This document shows, one piece after another, positions 26,677-35,967 of a DNA stretch of 55,497 bases (its first letter is position 1; every line of letters begins with the position of its first letter). This DNA is from Frankia nepalensis (GTDB taxonomy: Bacteria > Actinomycetota > Actinomycetes > Frankiales > Frankiaceae), in the NCBI RefSeq assembly GCF_016786325.1, contig NZ_JADWYU010000142.1:1-55497 (forward strand), read 5' to 3'. The position numbers and the translations under genes are program-made. The notes under the pieces are model-generated. The model was not told the origin of the DNA. It was given only the letters and a program-made list of their open reading frames with translations, and searched no databases.

Positions 26677-27150
26677 TCATCGCTGTTTGTGGATGACCTC
26701 GGGGTGGGGTGGGGCTGGCCAGAGGGTCAGGTGGTGTTCCTCGACGGGTTCGAAGGCGACGTTGAGTGCTCGGCCGGCGTCCCAGCCGCGGGTTTTGATC
26801 CTGATCCGGTACCAGCCGGGTCCTGCGTGGGACAGGACGCCGGCGTCGGTGCGTGGGGTGTATTCCCAGTCTCGGAGGTGGGTGTTTCCGGTGATGCTTC
26901 GGTAGCTGACGTCGACGACGGCCTCCCAGCCATCGGTGTCGGGGATCGGCGCGGGTGGTTCGAGGTCGATGGTGATGCGGAGCACGCCGGTGTGGGTTGC
27001 ACAGCGCACGTATACCCAGCCTTCGCCTGCTGCTATGGCGCCGTTGCCTTTCTTGGTGTCAAAGATGGCTTCGATCGGCATCAGCGTTCCGTCGTCGCCG
27101 AGGGAGTACTGGGAGAACGCTGTGTGGAAAGAGTCCGTGGTCCAGGCCAT
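26677..27150 (-). CDS. Hypothetical beta-rich protein, relative of the lipoprotein at 43552
   Basis: The ATG at 27150 gives 157 residues starting MAWTTDSFHTAFSQYSLGD. Strands GVLRITIDLEPPAPIPDTDG, GPGWYRIRIKTRGWDAG and HHLTLWPAPPHPEV align in order with the mature part of the protein at 43552-44223 (TLRVEQWSAQPPDDLDDWQE, PGRYAVRISGRG, WRVQLWP). No signal peptide is seen here, so this member is cytoplasmic. Family function unknown. Confidence 0.5.
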   Translation of the reverse strand: MAWTTDSFHTAFSQYSLGDDGTLMPIEAIFDTKKGNGAIAAGEGWVYVRCATHTGVLRITIDLEPPAPIPDTDGWEAVVDVSYRSITGNTHLRDWEYTPRTDAGVLSHAGPGWYRIRIKTRGWDAGRALNVAFEPVEEHHLTLWPAPPHPEVIHKQR

Positions 27151-27588
27151 ACACCGATGATATCGCCAGGCCGAATGGTTCCACGGCCCGACGGACCGCT
27201 TGGGGTGTCCGGGGATCATCTCCGAGAATCTCTTACGCCGCCGAATCGGTGCCCGCTCACCCATGGACTGCGCGGCCCGGCAGGGGAGTCGCTGGGCGAG
27301 CGAGCGTTCGGGGCCGCGCGGTCTGGCGAGAGAGACTGGGGCCGCACGACCTGATGACGCAGCATGTGCAGTTCCGCTGTCCACGCCGCGTCAGTTCGGG
27401 TCAGCAGGACGAGCCAGTCGAACGCCCGGATCGTAGTCAGATGGAGCATCCGCGTGGCTAGGAGCCGCGACCGTAGGTCGAGGTTCGAGACGGCAAACTC
27501 GCATTGACGGCCCGAATCCGCGTTCTGGTACGGAACTGGGCTTCTCGGGGCGTTGCGTGGAAGGCGCTTAATCTGGGAAGCTCTATCT

Positions 27589-28299
27589 ATGGAGGATGAG
27601 TCAACCCGTCGATCGCCTGATGATTCGAGAAAGCACGCCCTGGGAGCACCGGGCGGGACGGACGAGGATGTCGAGTTCGAGTCGCTCACTCGCGGTCGTG
27701 AGCCAGAATCCGCTTCACGCGCTACCGCAGGCCTGGCTGGCGGAACGGTTGGCTGGTACATCGAGCGGGTGTGGGCCGTGATGCGACTGGATCTGCTCTC
27801 GCCCGAACTGCAGGACTCCCGGCGGATAGTCGCCACCGAGAACGGGCTGACAGAACTGATGCTCTCAATGTCCGTACCTCGCCCACCCGATGCGCCAATC
27901 AGCCCTCGCGATCTTGGCATGGACGTCGTGTTCGGCGGGCGGATCGTACGGGTCGACCGGCGAGGCGACACGATCTTCTCCGCAGTGCTGCGGCTGCCAC
28001 GCCCGCTAAAGACCGGGGAACGACACGATATTGGATGCGTATGGCAGCTACCGCCAGGGCAGCCGATGACTCCGCGCTACGCGATGAGCCCAACCATCCG
28101 CTGCGACGCGCTGGACCTGCGGGTCCGGTTCCCCCGCGATGCCGATCCTAGGGTGGAGCGCTTGGACGGACTGCCCATACGCGCTGTCGAGGATCTCACC
28201 CTCGACCTTCCGGTGGTGCCACTAGACGGGGCGGCGGAGGCTTCGGCGCATTTCGATCATCTCGCTCTCGGCCTGTCCTATGGCCTGCGTTGGACCTGA
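27589..28299 (+). CDS. Hypothetical protein
   Basis: The ATG at 27589 gives a 236-residue protein whose disordered first 60 residues precede a compact domain: WAVMRLDLLSPELQDSRRIV, FGGRIVRVDRRGDTIFSAVL, RHDIGCVWQLPPGQPMTPRY and RCDALDLRVRFPRDADPRVE. This resembles C-terminal domains that follow HTH segments in some actinobacterial regulators, but no HTH is seen here. It stands alone, facing away from its upstream neighbour. Confidence 0.45.
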   Translation: MEDESTRRSPDDSRKHALGAPGGTDEDVEFESLTRGREPESASRATAGLAGGTVGWYIERVWAVMRLDLLSPELQDSRRIVATENGLTELMLSMSVPRPPDAPISPRDLGMDVVFGGRIVRVDRRGDTIFSAVLRLPRPLKTGERHDIGCVWQLPPGQPMTPRYAMSPTIRCDALDLRVRFPRDADPRVERLDGLPIRAVEDLTLDLPVVPLDGAAEASAHFDHLALGLSYGLRWT

Positions 28300-28543
28300 C
28301 CAGATGGCGCTGCACGTGACTGGTTAGGCCTCTGGTTACCGGAGCCGATCGCGACGGTGAGTTCGGTGGCGATCTAACTCGCCCCTCCGTGCGCAGGCAG
28401 TCACAACCGCGGCGAGCAAGAACGTGAGCCATCTTCACGACCAGCATGTGCTGGCGGTTGAGGATCATGAGACTTGCTGAACGGCAGATCCATTCTGCGG
28501 GTTCCGATCGTCGGCACACTGATGACGGCGATCGGCGTCGTTC

Positions 28544-31459
28544 TCACCACGTAGGGCCGTCTGCGATAGCCCCCTGCATTGTGAAGCCAAACCGGCGTAG
28601 TCGATCATCGCCTTGTCGAGCGAGAAGGTCCGCTAACTGGTTGGCGGCCCAGGTGTCGCCGGTAGTGGCACGGGCGCGTAGCTCGTCATGGTCGCCGGCC
28701 TGAACAAGCAGGTCAACGAGCCGATAGGCAGCCCAGGCATCCCCTACGTCCGCGAGAGTACGCAGCTCGCGGCGGTCACCGGATTGGGCGAGTAGGTCGG
28801 CGAGTTGGCGGGCTGTCCAGGTGTCGTCGACATGGGCGCGCAGGAGCGCGACTGCATCATTATGGCCAACACCTTGAACGAGCAGATCGACAAGCCGACG
28901 CGTGGCCCACCCGTCGCCGGCTTCGGAGCGAGCGCCCAACTCGTCACGGTCATCGGTCTGGACAAGTAGCTCGACGAGCCGGTCGGCGGCCCAGGTGTCG
29001 CCGGCATCGGCGCGGGCGCGTAGCTCCTCCCGGTCGCCGGCCTGAAGAAGCTGGTCTGCCAGCCGTCGGGCTGTCCACATGTCGCCGGCATCGGCGCGGG
29101 CGCGTAGCTCCTCCCGGTCGCCGAGCTGCACAAGTAGCTCCGCCAGCCGGTCGGCGGCCTGGCTGTTGCCCGCATCGGCATGGGTACGCAGGATGGCGAT
29201 CGCGTCGCCATGGTTCCCGGCATGAACGAGCAGGTCGGCAAGTCGAAGAGCAGCCCAGGTGTCGCCGGCGTCGACGCGGGCACGCAGTTCGATGGTGTCC
29301 TCGGATTGAGTAAGGAGATCGGCAAGCCGGCGCGCGGCCCAGGTGTCGCCGGCGTCGGCGCGGGCACGCAGCTCCTCCCGGTCGCCGAAATGTGCGAGTA
29401 GGTCAGCAAGCTTGCGTGCTGCCCAGGGATCGTTGATATGGGCGCGCAAGACTGTGATCGCATCGTCGTTGTGACCGGTTTGAACGAGCAGGTCGCTGAG
29501 CAAGCTGGCGGCCCAGGCATCACCGGCTTCTGCGCGAGTACGCAATTCAATGGTGCCCTCGGATTGGACGAGTAGATCGGCGAGGCGCTTGGCGGCCCAG
29601 CTGTTACCAGCGTCGGCGTGCACACGCAGGACTGCGATCGCGCTGGTGATATTGCCAGCCTCGACAAGAAGATCGGCAAGTCTGTCTGCGGCATGGCTAC
29701 TACCAGCGTCGGCGTGCACACGCAGGACCGCGATCGCGCCAGAGTCATCGCCAGCTTTGACAAGAAGGTCAGCAAGCCGATGGGCAGCTTGGCTGTCACC
29801 GGCGTCGGCCGCCTTACGCAGCAAAGGGATTGCAACGCCGTATAGATATCGATCTGCTGCTGCATCGGCGACACGGCGGATGTCGTCGGGATCGGTGAGG
29901 TGAGCGTGGAGAGAGTTCCAGAGGCTTGCGGGTATACGGGTCCGGCTGCGGGTGTGTGACGCGTGCTGACGAAGGTAATCGGCAGCGATGTAACCGATGA
30001 GCGTTCCCATGCCCGCGCCGACCGGGGTGAGGGTGCTGGTCGAGCCGTGCAGGCGGCGAGTGTTGTGAGCCAAGGCCTGCTCGAACCAGTCGACGGGTGC
30101 CTCGGCTTGCTGGCGGGGGGTGCAGTAGTCGACCGCGGCGGCTCGTAGCAGCCCTGGCGGCAACGGCATTCGGGCGCCGAGGCGGTTGGCGTCGAGCGCG
30201 GCGGTCAGTACCGCTTTGGCGTAGGGCGGGGCGGTAGTCAGGTGGTTCAGTAGCTCGGGTGCGGCGGCGAGGTGTTGCGGCAGGCTGTAGCTGTGATCCA
30301 GCGCGAGACAGGTGGCGATCTGGGCGTCACCAGCTGCTGCGGCGGCGCGGGCCCTGCCGGTTTCGCCCGGGGAGAAGGTGGTGTTGAGGCTGATCAATTC
30401 GGCGAGACGGAGCACTTCGCGCGCATGCCGGTGTGGATCCGGTCTGTCGGGCTCAGGGAGCAGCGTGTACGCGTCGTAGAAACTCGGCCAGATCGTTGCG
30501 ATCAGTACTACTAGGCCCCGTCCGCCCAGCAGTCTGCGCAGTGTGCCCGCGTTCAGACCGTGGTCACCGTCGAGATAGTTCTGGATCTCATCGAGCCAGA
30601 CCACCAGTTGGCTCGTTCCAAGCTCGATGAGCGCCGAGACGGCAGCTGGGTCTGCGGGGTGAACGAGCCACCAGTTTGGCAGTTCGGCCCGCACCGCCTC
30701 ATAGGCGGTGCGGGTCTTGCCCACGGACGAGTCCCCGACTAGCAGCACGAATCCGCTGCGCCCCGCGGCCGCGACGAGTTTGGCTCGGATACCGTCGGTA
30801 GCCCTGTCTGCGTCGCGGGTGACATACGTCGGTAGATCCCTGTCCACCGCGCCAGGCACGCGGATCGGCCGGTGGACTCCCAGCCAGTAGGGATCGGCCT
30901 CTTGGACCCGTCGCCAACCGGCCGAGGGGCCATCAGACGGCCCTGGAAATCGTGGCGGGGTCCGGGCGGCCTCAGTGGGCAGGCCGCCTGGGAAGGCCGG
31001 GGGACGCTCGGGTTTGCCCCGCATGCCTGCCACGGCGGTTAGTAGCCGCGCCCCGGCTTCCTCCTGGTCCAGTCCAAAAAGATCAACGCCGACCAGCTGC
31101 CCCAGAAGCCCCGGCAGGGCACAGTCCTCAACGCGCACGACGACCAGCCGCCGTTGTGCGCCAGTCGGATCGCCGGCCCACGCCGCCTGCCACTGCGCGA
31201 TTTCCGCCGCCGACGCTAGATACGCCTGCGACATCACCGCGACCATCCGCGCTGACGCCGAGAGTGCCCGCTGGGTTTCCTGAACGAGGTTTGCCCCAGC
31301 GGCGAAGTCCCAGGCCCGCAGCGTCACTCGATGGCCGGCACCTTCTAGCTGCCAGGAGATCCACTCTGCCCAGACCCCGTCGACCGCTGCGTACGACACG
31401 AAGACGTCCGCACCGTCACCAACGTGCGCGTCGACCGGACTGTCCGCCTCCGTTGCCAC
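28544..31459 (-). CDS. TIR domain - NTPase - tandem-repeat protein
   Basis: A GTG at 31459 with GGGAG upstream gives 971 residues. TIR_2-like domain at about 18-145: DVFVSYAAVDGVWAEWISWQ, TLRAWDFAAGANLVQE, MSQAYLASAAEIAQW, VVRVEDCALPGLL. NTPase: Walker A at 242-249 (GDSSVGKT) and Walker B near 285-291 (LVVWLDEIQN). A helical middle is followed by some 12 degenerate repeats of 27-37 residues from about 545, of the form ADAGDTWAARRLADLLVQ, Sel1/HEAT-like. TIR plus NTPase plus repeats is the plan of bacterial NLR-like sensors. The glutamate usually before W in the SxxxxxEW stretch reads Q, so NADase activity is uncertain. Confidence 0.75.
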   Translation of the reverse strand: MATEADSPVDAHVGDGADVFVSYAAVDGVWAEWISWQLEGAGHRVTLRAWDFAAGANLVQETQRALSASARMVAVMSQAYLASAAEIAQWQAAWAGDPTGAQRRLVVVRVEDCALPGLLGQLVGVDLFGLDQEEAGARLLTAVAGMRGKPERPPAFPGGLPTEAARTPPRFPGPSDGPSAGWRRVQEADPYWLGVHRPIRVPGAVDRDLPTYVTRDADRATDGIRAKLVAAAGRSGFVLLVGDSSVGKTRTAYEAVRAELPNWWLVHPADPAAVSALIELGTSQLVVWLDEIQNYLDGDHGLNAGTLRRLLGGRGLVVLIATIWPSFYDAYTLLPEPDRPDPHRHAREVLRLAELISLNTTFSPGETGRARAAAAAGDAQIATCLALDHSYSLPQHLAAAPELLNHLTTAPPYAKAVLTAALDANRLGARMPLPPGLLRAAAVDYCTPRQQAEAPVDWFEQALAHNTRRLHGSTSTLTPVGAGMGTLIGYIAADYLRQHASHTRSRTRIPASLWNSLHAHLTDPDDIRRVADAAADRYLYGVAIPLLRKAADAGDSQAAHRLADLLVKAGDDSGAIAVLRVHADAGSSHAADRLADLLVEAGNITSAIAVLRVHADAGNSWAAKRLADLLVQSEGTIELRTRAEAGDAWAASLLSDLLVQTGHNDDAITVLRAHINDPWAARKLADLLAHFGDREELRARADAGDTWAARRLADLLTQSEDTIELRARVDAGDTWAALRLADLLVHAGNHGDAIAILRTHADAGNSQAADRLAELLVQLGDREELRARADAGDMWTARRLADQLLQAGDREELRARADAGDTWAADRLVELLVQTDDRDELGARSEAGDGWATRRLVDLLVQGVGHNDAVALLRAHVDDTWTARQLADLLAQSGDRRELRTLADVGDAWAAYRLVDLLVQAGDHDELRARATTGDTWAANQLADLLARQGDDRLRRFGFTMQGAIADGPTW
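28600..29760. repeat. Degenerate tandem repeats in the TIR-NTPase gene
   Basis: Units reading, on the plus strand, roughly GTCGCCGGCATCGGCGCGGG then CGTAGCTCCTCCCGGTCGCC recur through this block. They encode the ADAGDTWAAxRLADLLVQ motif with alternating short and long linkers. Confidence 0.6.
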
Positions 31460-31656
31460 GTCGACAGGCTCCCGCAATCCGATCTGTCACGGACGGTGAC
31501 GGTGTGGTTGAACCCGGGTCTGGGTCCCCGTGTGTCCCTAGTCCTGGGCACGCTGGAACGTTCTGTGGCCGCGGTGCGAGCCAAGCTCGGTGAGATGCCC
31601 TCGATGGTCTTGGCGGCGGTCGCAATGGGCCCTATCATCTAGCGTGACAGGCCGGC

Positions 31657-32031
31657 TTGTACGGGGAACCGGTCAGTTTTCAATGTATTTGGTTGCCGCC
31701 ACGCAGTTCTGCATCACCAGCACGGACGCACCAGTTATCGAGGCCAGGCGGCGTCTCGGGACTGGAGCGTGCCTTCGTGCTGTGGCCATACCTCGTAGCC
31801 TCATTGACTGGTCCCGCGATTCTCGGCGGCTTGGCCCACGCACTCGCCGTCGCTCTTCGGGAACGTACCAGGCGCAGGAAGATCGACCGAGTGTTCGATG
31901 CGTACCGCCTTGCGCTCGAGTCGGGCCAGCAAACGGACCTCGTGGAACTAACCCGGGCGTTGGGTGATCCAGAGGTCCAGCCACAGCGACTTGGGGCGGC
32001 TCCACTCGTCAGGCGGGACCGGCAGCGATAA
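31657..32031 (+). CDS. Possible small membrane protein
   Basis: The convincing part is from about 31753: a hydrophobic segment (FVLWPYLVASLTGPAILGGL) followed by a basic amphipathic tail (RERTRRRKIDRVFDAYRLAL). A GTG at 31777 or the TTG at 31657 could start it; neither has a strong ribosome binding site. No family is recognised and it may be spurious. Confidence 0.3.
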   Translation: MYGEPVSFQCIWLPPRSSASPARTHQLSRPGGVSGLERAFVLWPYLVASLTGPAILGGLAHALAVALRERTRRRKIDRVFDAYRLALESGQQTDLVELTRALGDPEVQPQRLGAAPLVRRDRQR

Positions 32032-32212
32032 CCATCTGGGTGTCAGAAGGGCACTACCCGAGATCTTTCATCGCTCGGTCGGGTGTGATCGTGAGCCGCC
32101 CGCTCACCACTGTTGATATTGAGTTTGCCGTTCGAACCCGCGGAGTGCGCAATGGCGGCCTGGGTCCGTGAGCTGGGACCATGCGACGGCCAGGCCCCCG
32201 GCATGACGGTCA

Positions 32213-32914
32213 TTATGAGAGTTGACGGTCCAGGCCGGCGGATGCGTCGACACACGCAGATGTAGGCATCGGTGCCGCCTGGGAGAGAATGGCCTGGGCC
32301 TGTTCCAGGCGGGCGGTGGCGGTTTCCAGCCAGGCCAGGGCGAGGTCACGCTCCGCGGAGTGCACCTGGTCGGTGTGGGTGAGGTGGGCACGGGCGTCGT
32401 CGATCGCGGCGCTGGCGGTGTCCAGGTCGGTGGCGATCCGTGCGAGTGGGTGTTGTCCGCTGTCGGGTTCGGTCGGAGACCGGGCTTCTGGTCGCCGGTC
32501 CGGATGATGGTGTGGGCGCAGGCTGGCGGTGACGCTGGCAAGGGGCGACGTACCGGTGGCCGGGTCGGTGTCGGTGTTGGGAACGCCGCTTCGAAGGAGA
32601 ATGCTCAGGAGATGGCCGTCGGGCCAGGCGAGGGCGCGGGAGACGGCGGCGAGGGTGGTGTCGCGGACTCTGCGGGGGCTCGTGCCGCGCTGCAGGACAC
32701 GAATAGTCGCGACCGAGATGCGCGACAGATCGGCGAGGCGCTGCTGGGTGAGGCGTCTTTCGGTAAGGCGGGTGTTGAGCGCGGCGGCGACCGCGACCCA
32801 GTCTTCGGCGGTGCCGCCCGCCGGCGGGGGTTCGGTGGTCGGCGGGCCGTGTACGTCGGCGGCCGGGGAGGTTGTCGCGGTGCTCGTCGCGCTGGTCGCC
32901 GTCGTCGGGGTCAT
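32213..32914 (-). CDS. XRE-like helix-turn-helix regulator (copy 2)
   Basis: The 233-residue paralog of the protein at 25226-25912: WVAVAAALNTRLTERRLTQQ, RLADLSRISVATIRVLQRGT, AVSRALAWPDGHLLSILL, and the C-terminal helical domain SAERDLALAWLETATARLEQ. Its ATG overlaps the preceding stop as ATGA, so it is translationally coupled to the gene at 32911-33525. It is the last gene of a three-gene operon. Confidence 0.7.
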   Translation of the reverse strand: MTPTTATSATSTATTSPAADVHGPPTTEPPPAGGTAEDWVAVAAALNTRLTERRLTQQRLADLSRISVATIRVLQRGTSPRRVRDTTLAAVSRALAWPDGHLLSILLRSGVPNTDTDPATGTSPLASVTASLRPHHHPDRRPEARSPTEPDSGQHPLARIATDLDTASAAIDDARAHLTHTDQVHSAERDLALAWLETATARLEQAQAILSQAAPMPTSACVDASAGLDRQLS

Positions 32915-33525
32915 CGCGTTGCCGCGATGGGTCGTGCGCCGCGGGGGCGGAGGTCTTCTGGCCAGGCCGGGAGGTGGCGTTGGTGGGTGAGTTCCCAGAC
33001 GACGCGGTGCTGGATCGCGTCCTGGGTGATGACCATGACCGGGTGGGGAAGGATCACGGTCCCGCTTTCCCAGGCGCAGGCCGGGCGGATGCCACAGGTG
33101 ATCACAGGGCGGGTGGCGGTGGCGGGGTGGCGTTGGTCGGCGAGGAGGCGGGCGACGGCGAGGGCAAGCTGAGTGCGTGCCGGGGAGGTGAGTCGGGGGC
33201 AGATGACAAGAGCCTGGCTGTTGGTGGTGGTGGCCAGAGCACGGGCCTTGGCCTCGGGTGGGTGGGGATGGGCGGGAACGAACGTCAGCCCGCCCTCGCG
33301 GCCAGGTTGGCTGTCGCGCCCGGGTGCGTCGTTGGGTGTGGGTTCGCTGGCGGACGTGGAGGTCGGGTGCCGGTCGACGAGTACGCCGGGCCTGGCGGGA
33401 AAGCGAAAGACCTCAAGTTCGACGGGGTGAAGGGCGTCGGCGGCGCCGTCGAGACTGATCATCAACTGGTGGGTGAGGTTTCGTGTTCGCGCGCTGGCTG
33501 GGTCCGGGCCACTCATGGCGGTCAT
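32911..33525 (-). CDS. Hypothetical protein of the XRE module
   Basis: 204 residues: LTHQLMISLDGAADALHPVE at the start, a middle rich in Pro/Ala, and a conserved C-terminus (VVWELTHQRHLPAWPEDLRP) also found as a remnant at 25909-26020. It is coupled by ATGA overlaps to genes on both sides. No family recognised; the module occurs twice in this window, so the partnership with the XRE protein is stable. Confidence 0.55.
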   Translation of the reverse strand: MTAMSGPDPASARTRNLTHQLMISLDGAADALHPVELEVFRFPARPGVLVDRHPTSTSASEPTPNDAPGRDSQPGREGGLTFVPAHPHPPEAKARALATTTNSQALVICPRLTSPARTQLALAVARLLADQRHPATATRPVITCGIRPACAWESGTVILPHPVMVITQDAIQHRVVWELTHQRHLPAWPEDLRPRGARPIAATR

Positions 33526-34178
33526 CGAGGATGTCCGGCGAGATCCGGGGTTGGGTGGAAGACAAGGGTGGTGGACACGTCGCCGTAGCTCTCGACGAAA
33601 CGGGAGTCGGCGGGAAGGCGGACGAGGGCACTGGCGAGGGCGGCGGCGGGGTCGCCGGGTTCCAGGCTGATCTCGAAGGTGCCCTGGGCGGTGAGACGTA
33701 CGCTGCCGGATCCGGACAGTGGCCGTCGGATCGGATCTTCCAGTGTCGGGGCGGCGGGGAGGTGCGGCGCCGGAGTAGTGAGAGTGCGGAGGGTGGCGCC
33801 GGTCTGAGCGAGCCGATGCATGAGGGCGCGATGGGCGGTCGGGGCGGCCGGTAGATGGGTGGGGCCGGGAACGAGGAGTACGGCGCCAGGATGGTCGGCG
33901 AGTTCGGTCAGGAGACGGTCGAGGCTGGGACGGTCAGGCATGGCGGGGATGGTGTTCCGGTCGGCGTAGACCTCCAACAACGCCAGGCCAGCGTGGGCGG
34001 CGTGGGCGGCCAGGCGGCTGTGGAGGCCGTTGATCTGGTCCTCGTCGGTGTCGGGGACGGCGAGGTAGCCGTAGGCGGTCCGGGGGGTCGTGGCCACCAG
34101 GTGGAGCGTGGACGCCGCGTTGAGCGGCGCGGCTGGGGTGGCGGGGTGGGACTGGGGGCGTGGCGCGGGCTGGGCCAT
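33522..34178 (-). CDS. Resolvase-like protein lacking the catalytic serine
   Basis: The first 130 of 218 residues follow the serine-recombinase N-terminal fold: TAYGYLAVPDTDEDQINGLH, LALLEVYADRNTIPAMPDRP, LDRLLTELADHPGAVLLVPG and THRALMHRLAQTGATLRTL-like text. Where active enzymes have YxRVS, this reads YLAVP, so the nucleophile is missing. A short beta-rich C-terminus follows (FEISLEPGDPAAALASALV). Probably a regulatory or DNA-binding derivative. It heads the operon with the XRE regulator. Confidence 0.5.
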   Translation of the reverse strand: MAQPAPRPQSHPATPAAPLNAASTLHLVATTPRTAYGYLAVPDTDEDQINGLHSRLAAHAAHAGLALLEVYADRNTIPAMPDRPSLDRLLTELADHPGAVLLVPGPTHLPAAPTAHRALMHRLAQTGATLRTLTTPAPHLPAAPTLEDPIRRPLSGSGSVRLTAQGTFEISLEPGDPAAALASALVRLPADSRFVESYGDVSTTLVFHPTPDLAGHPR

Positions 34179-34249
34179 CGCGTCCTCCAGAACGGTTCGG
34201 CTGTGTCCGGGTAGGAGAGTGGATCTTCTGGGTGCTCGGCGGTTGGGTG

Positions 34250-34792
34250 TCAGAGGTGGTGGAGGCGGTGCGCGACGCGGCGCAGAAGCGCCGGGTCGGC
34301 CGGGCGGGTGACGGGCTTGGTGGGCTGACGGCGGATCGGTAGGCCGTGGACAGTGGTCGGGGCCTGGGTGGCGATCTCAGCCCAGACGGCCTTCCTCGGG
34401 GAGCCGCCGGCTTGGATGGCGTCGTAGCCCCAGCGTTCGGCGAGCGCCTCGACGAGAAGCAGGCCCCGGCCGCCCTCGTCATCCGCGTCCGGGACGCGGG
34501 GGAGCGGCGGCCGGGGGTCGGGATCTTCGACCTCGATCCGGAGCCTGTCGACGGCCGCGGTCAGGCGCAATTCGACGCCAGGCAGCTGCCCGGCAGGGCC
34601 GGTGCGCGTCGGGCCGCGGACCAGCGCGTTCGTGACGAGCTCGGCGGTGAGTAGTTCAGCCACGTCGAGCGTGTGGGCCAGCTCCCACCAGGTGAGCATC
34701 CAGCGCATGAAGTACCGGGCCAGCGGGCAGGCGATCGGGTCGGAGGGGAGCGCGATCATCGCTGCCCGGCTGGCGACGAAGGTGGTGCTCAT
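34250..34792 (-). CDS. HATPase-type anti-sigma regulator-like ATP-binding protein
   Basis: The 180-residue protein has the RsbW/SpoIIAB-type ATPase fold: VAELLTAELVTNALVRG (N box), LRIEVEDPDPRPPLPRV (G1-like region) and DDEGGRGLLLVEALAERWGY (G2 box). Diverged from a XRE-DUF5753/DUF397 pair, it completes the trio known from abaA/whiJ-type loci. It likely binds ATP and an HTH or sigma-factor partner. Confidence 0.75.
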   Translation of the reverse strand: MSTTFVASRAAMIALPSDPIACPLARYFMRWMLTWWELAHTLDVAELLTAELVTNALVRGPTRTGPAGQLPGVELRLTAAVDRLRIEVEDPDPRPPLPRVPDADDEGGRGLLLVEALAERWGYDAIQAGGSPRKAVWAEIATQAPTTVHGLPIRRQPTKPVTRPADPALLRRVAHRLHHL

Positions 34793-35083
34793 GGTGATGC
34801 CGTCGCAGCGGTGCCGCGGTCGCTGAGCGCGGCGAGTGGTCGGCCGTCGGCGTCTGGCCTGGCGCTCTGTTGTGGGGTCATCGGCCTCACCTCTCTGCCG
34901 CTGGTGGGCGGTGCGCGCCTCCGTCGGCCCCTGGCATGGGCGACGGAGCGTGGCCGTCTAGGTTCGATCACAGCATGTCCCCGCACGGCACTCTTTTGCA
35001 AGGCTTGCAAAGCGCATAGGTTGCAGAAAATGGTGAGCCGGCCTGGCCGGGCCAGGTCGGCGAGGGAGAAGGAGGGAAGCGAC

Positions 35084-35953
35084 GTGCCGAAGGACCGCCC
35101 CACGCCGCCGACCGTCCGCTCGCGGCGGCTGGCCGCCGAGCTACGCCGCCTGCGTGAGGCCGCCGGGCTCACTCGCGAGCAGGTCTCGACGCAGACCGGG
35201 ATCAATCCGGCCACTCTCTACCGGCACGAGACCGCCACGGCCCGCTCCCGGCCACAGCGACGCACGATGATCGCGCTGCTCAACCTGTACGGCGCCACCG
35301 ACCAGCAACGCGAGGACCTGCTCGCGCTGTCCCGAGAGGTCGACGTCCAGGGCTGGCTGCGGCCCTACCACGCCGAGCTACCCGAGCCCTACACCACCTA
35401 CATCAGCTTCGAGGCCGAGGCCCGGGCCGTGCGTAACTACGAGTCGCTGTTCATCCCCGGCCTGCTGCAGACCGAGGACTACGCCCGAGCCGTCATCCGC
35501 GGCAACCTTCCCATGGCCACCCCCACCCAGGTCGACCAGCGTGTCCAGGCCCGGATGGAGCGTCAGGTCGTCCTGAGCAAGGACAGCCCGCTGCAACTGT
35601 GGGCGATCGTCGACGAGGCGGCTCTGCACCGCCAGGTCGGCGGTGCGGCCGTCATGCGTTCCCAGCTCGAGAAACTCCTCGAGACCGCCGAACAGCCCCA
35701 CGTGACCGTCCAGGTGATCCCCTACGCCGCCGGCGCGCACGGTGGGATGCAGGGCTCCTACATCCTGCTCGACTTCCCCAACTCCGCCGACCCCGCCGTC
35801 GTCTACGTCGAGTCCATGGCCGGTGACCTGTTTCTCGAGGCCGAGGCCGACATCCGCCGTTATAGCCTCGTCTTCGACACCCTGCGCGCGCAGGCGCTCA
35901 GCCCCGACGACACGGCAGGGCTCATCACCAACGTGGCCGCCGGCCGGCAGTGA
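35084..35953 (+). CDS. XRE regulator with DUF5753 (WhiJ/Scr1-like)
   Basis: The GTG at 35084 is preceded by GAAGGAGG. Of 289 residues, about 15-70 are an HTH (RLAAELRRLREAAGLTREQV, TQTGINPATLYRHETATARS). The remainder is DUF5753 (AVRNYESLFIPGLLQTEDYA, LQLWAIVDEAALHRQVGG, VTVQVIPYAAGAHGGMQGSY). This is the actinobacterial WhiJ/Scr1 class that pairs with DUF397 proteins in development and metabolism control. The stop overlaps the possible GTG of the DUF397 gene. Confidence 0.85.
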   Translation: MPKDRPTPPTVRSRRLAAELRRLREAAGLTREQVSTQTGINPATLYRHETATARSRPQRRTMIALLNLYGATDQQREDLLALSREVDVQGWLRPYHAELPEPYTTYISFEAEARAVRNYESLFIPGLLQTEDYARAVIRGNLPMATPTQVDQRVQARMERQVVLSKDSPLQLWAIVDEAALHRQVGGAAVMRSQLEKLLETAEQPHVTVQVIPYAAGAHGGMQGSYILLDFPNSADPAVVYVESMAGDLFLEAEADIRRYSLVFDTLRAQALSPDDTAGLITNVAAGRQ

Positions 35954-35967
35954 GAGAGGCGGACCTC

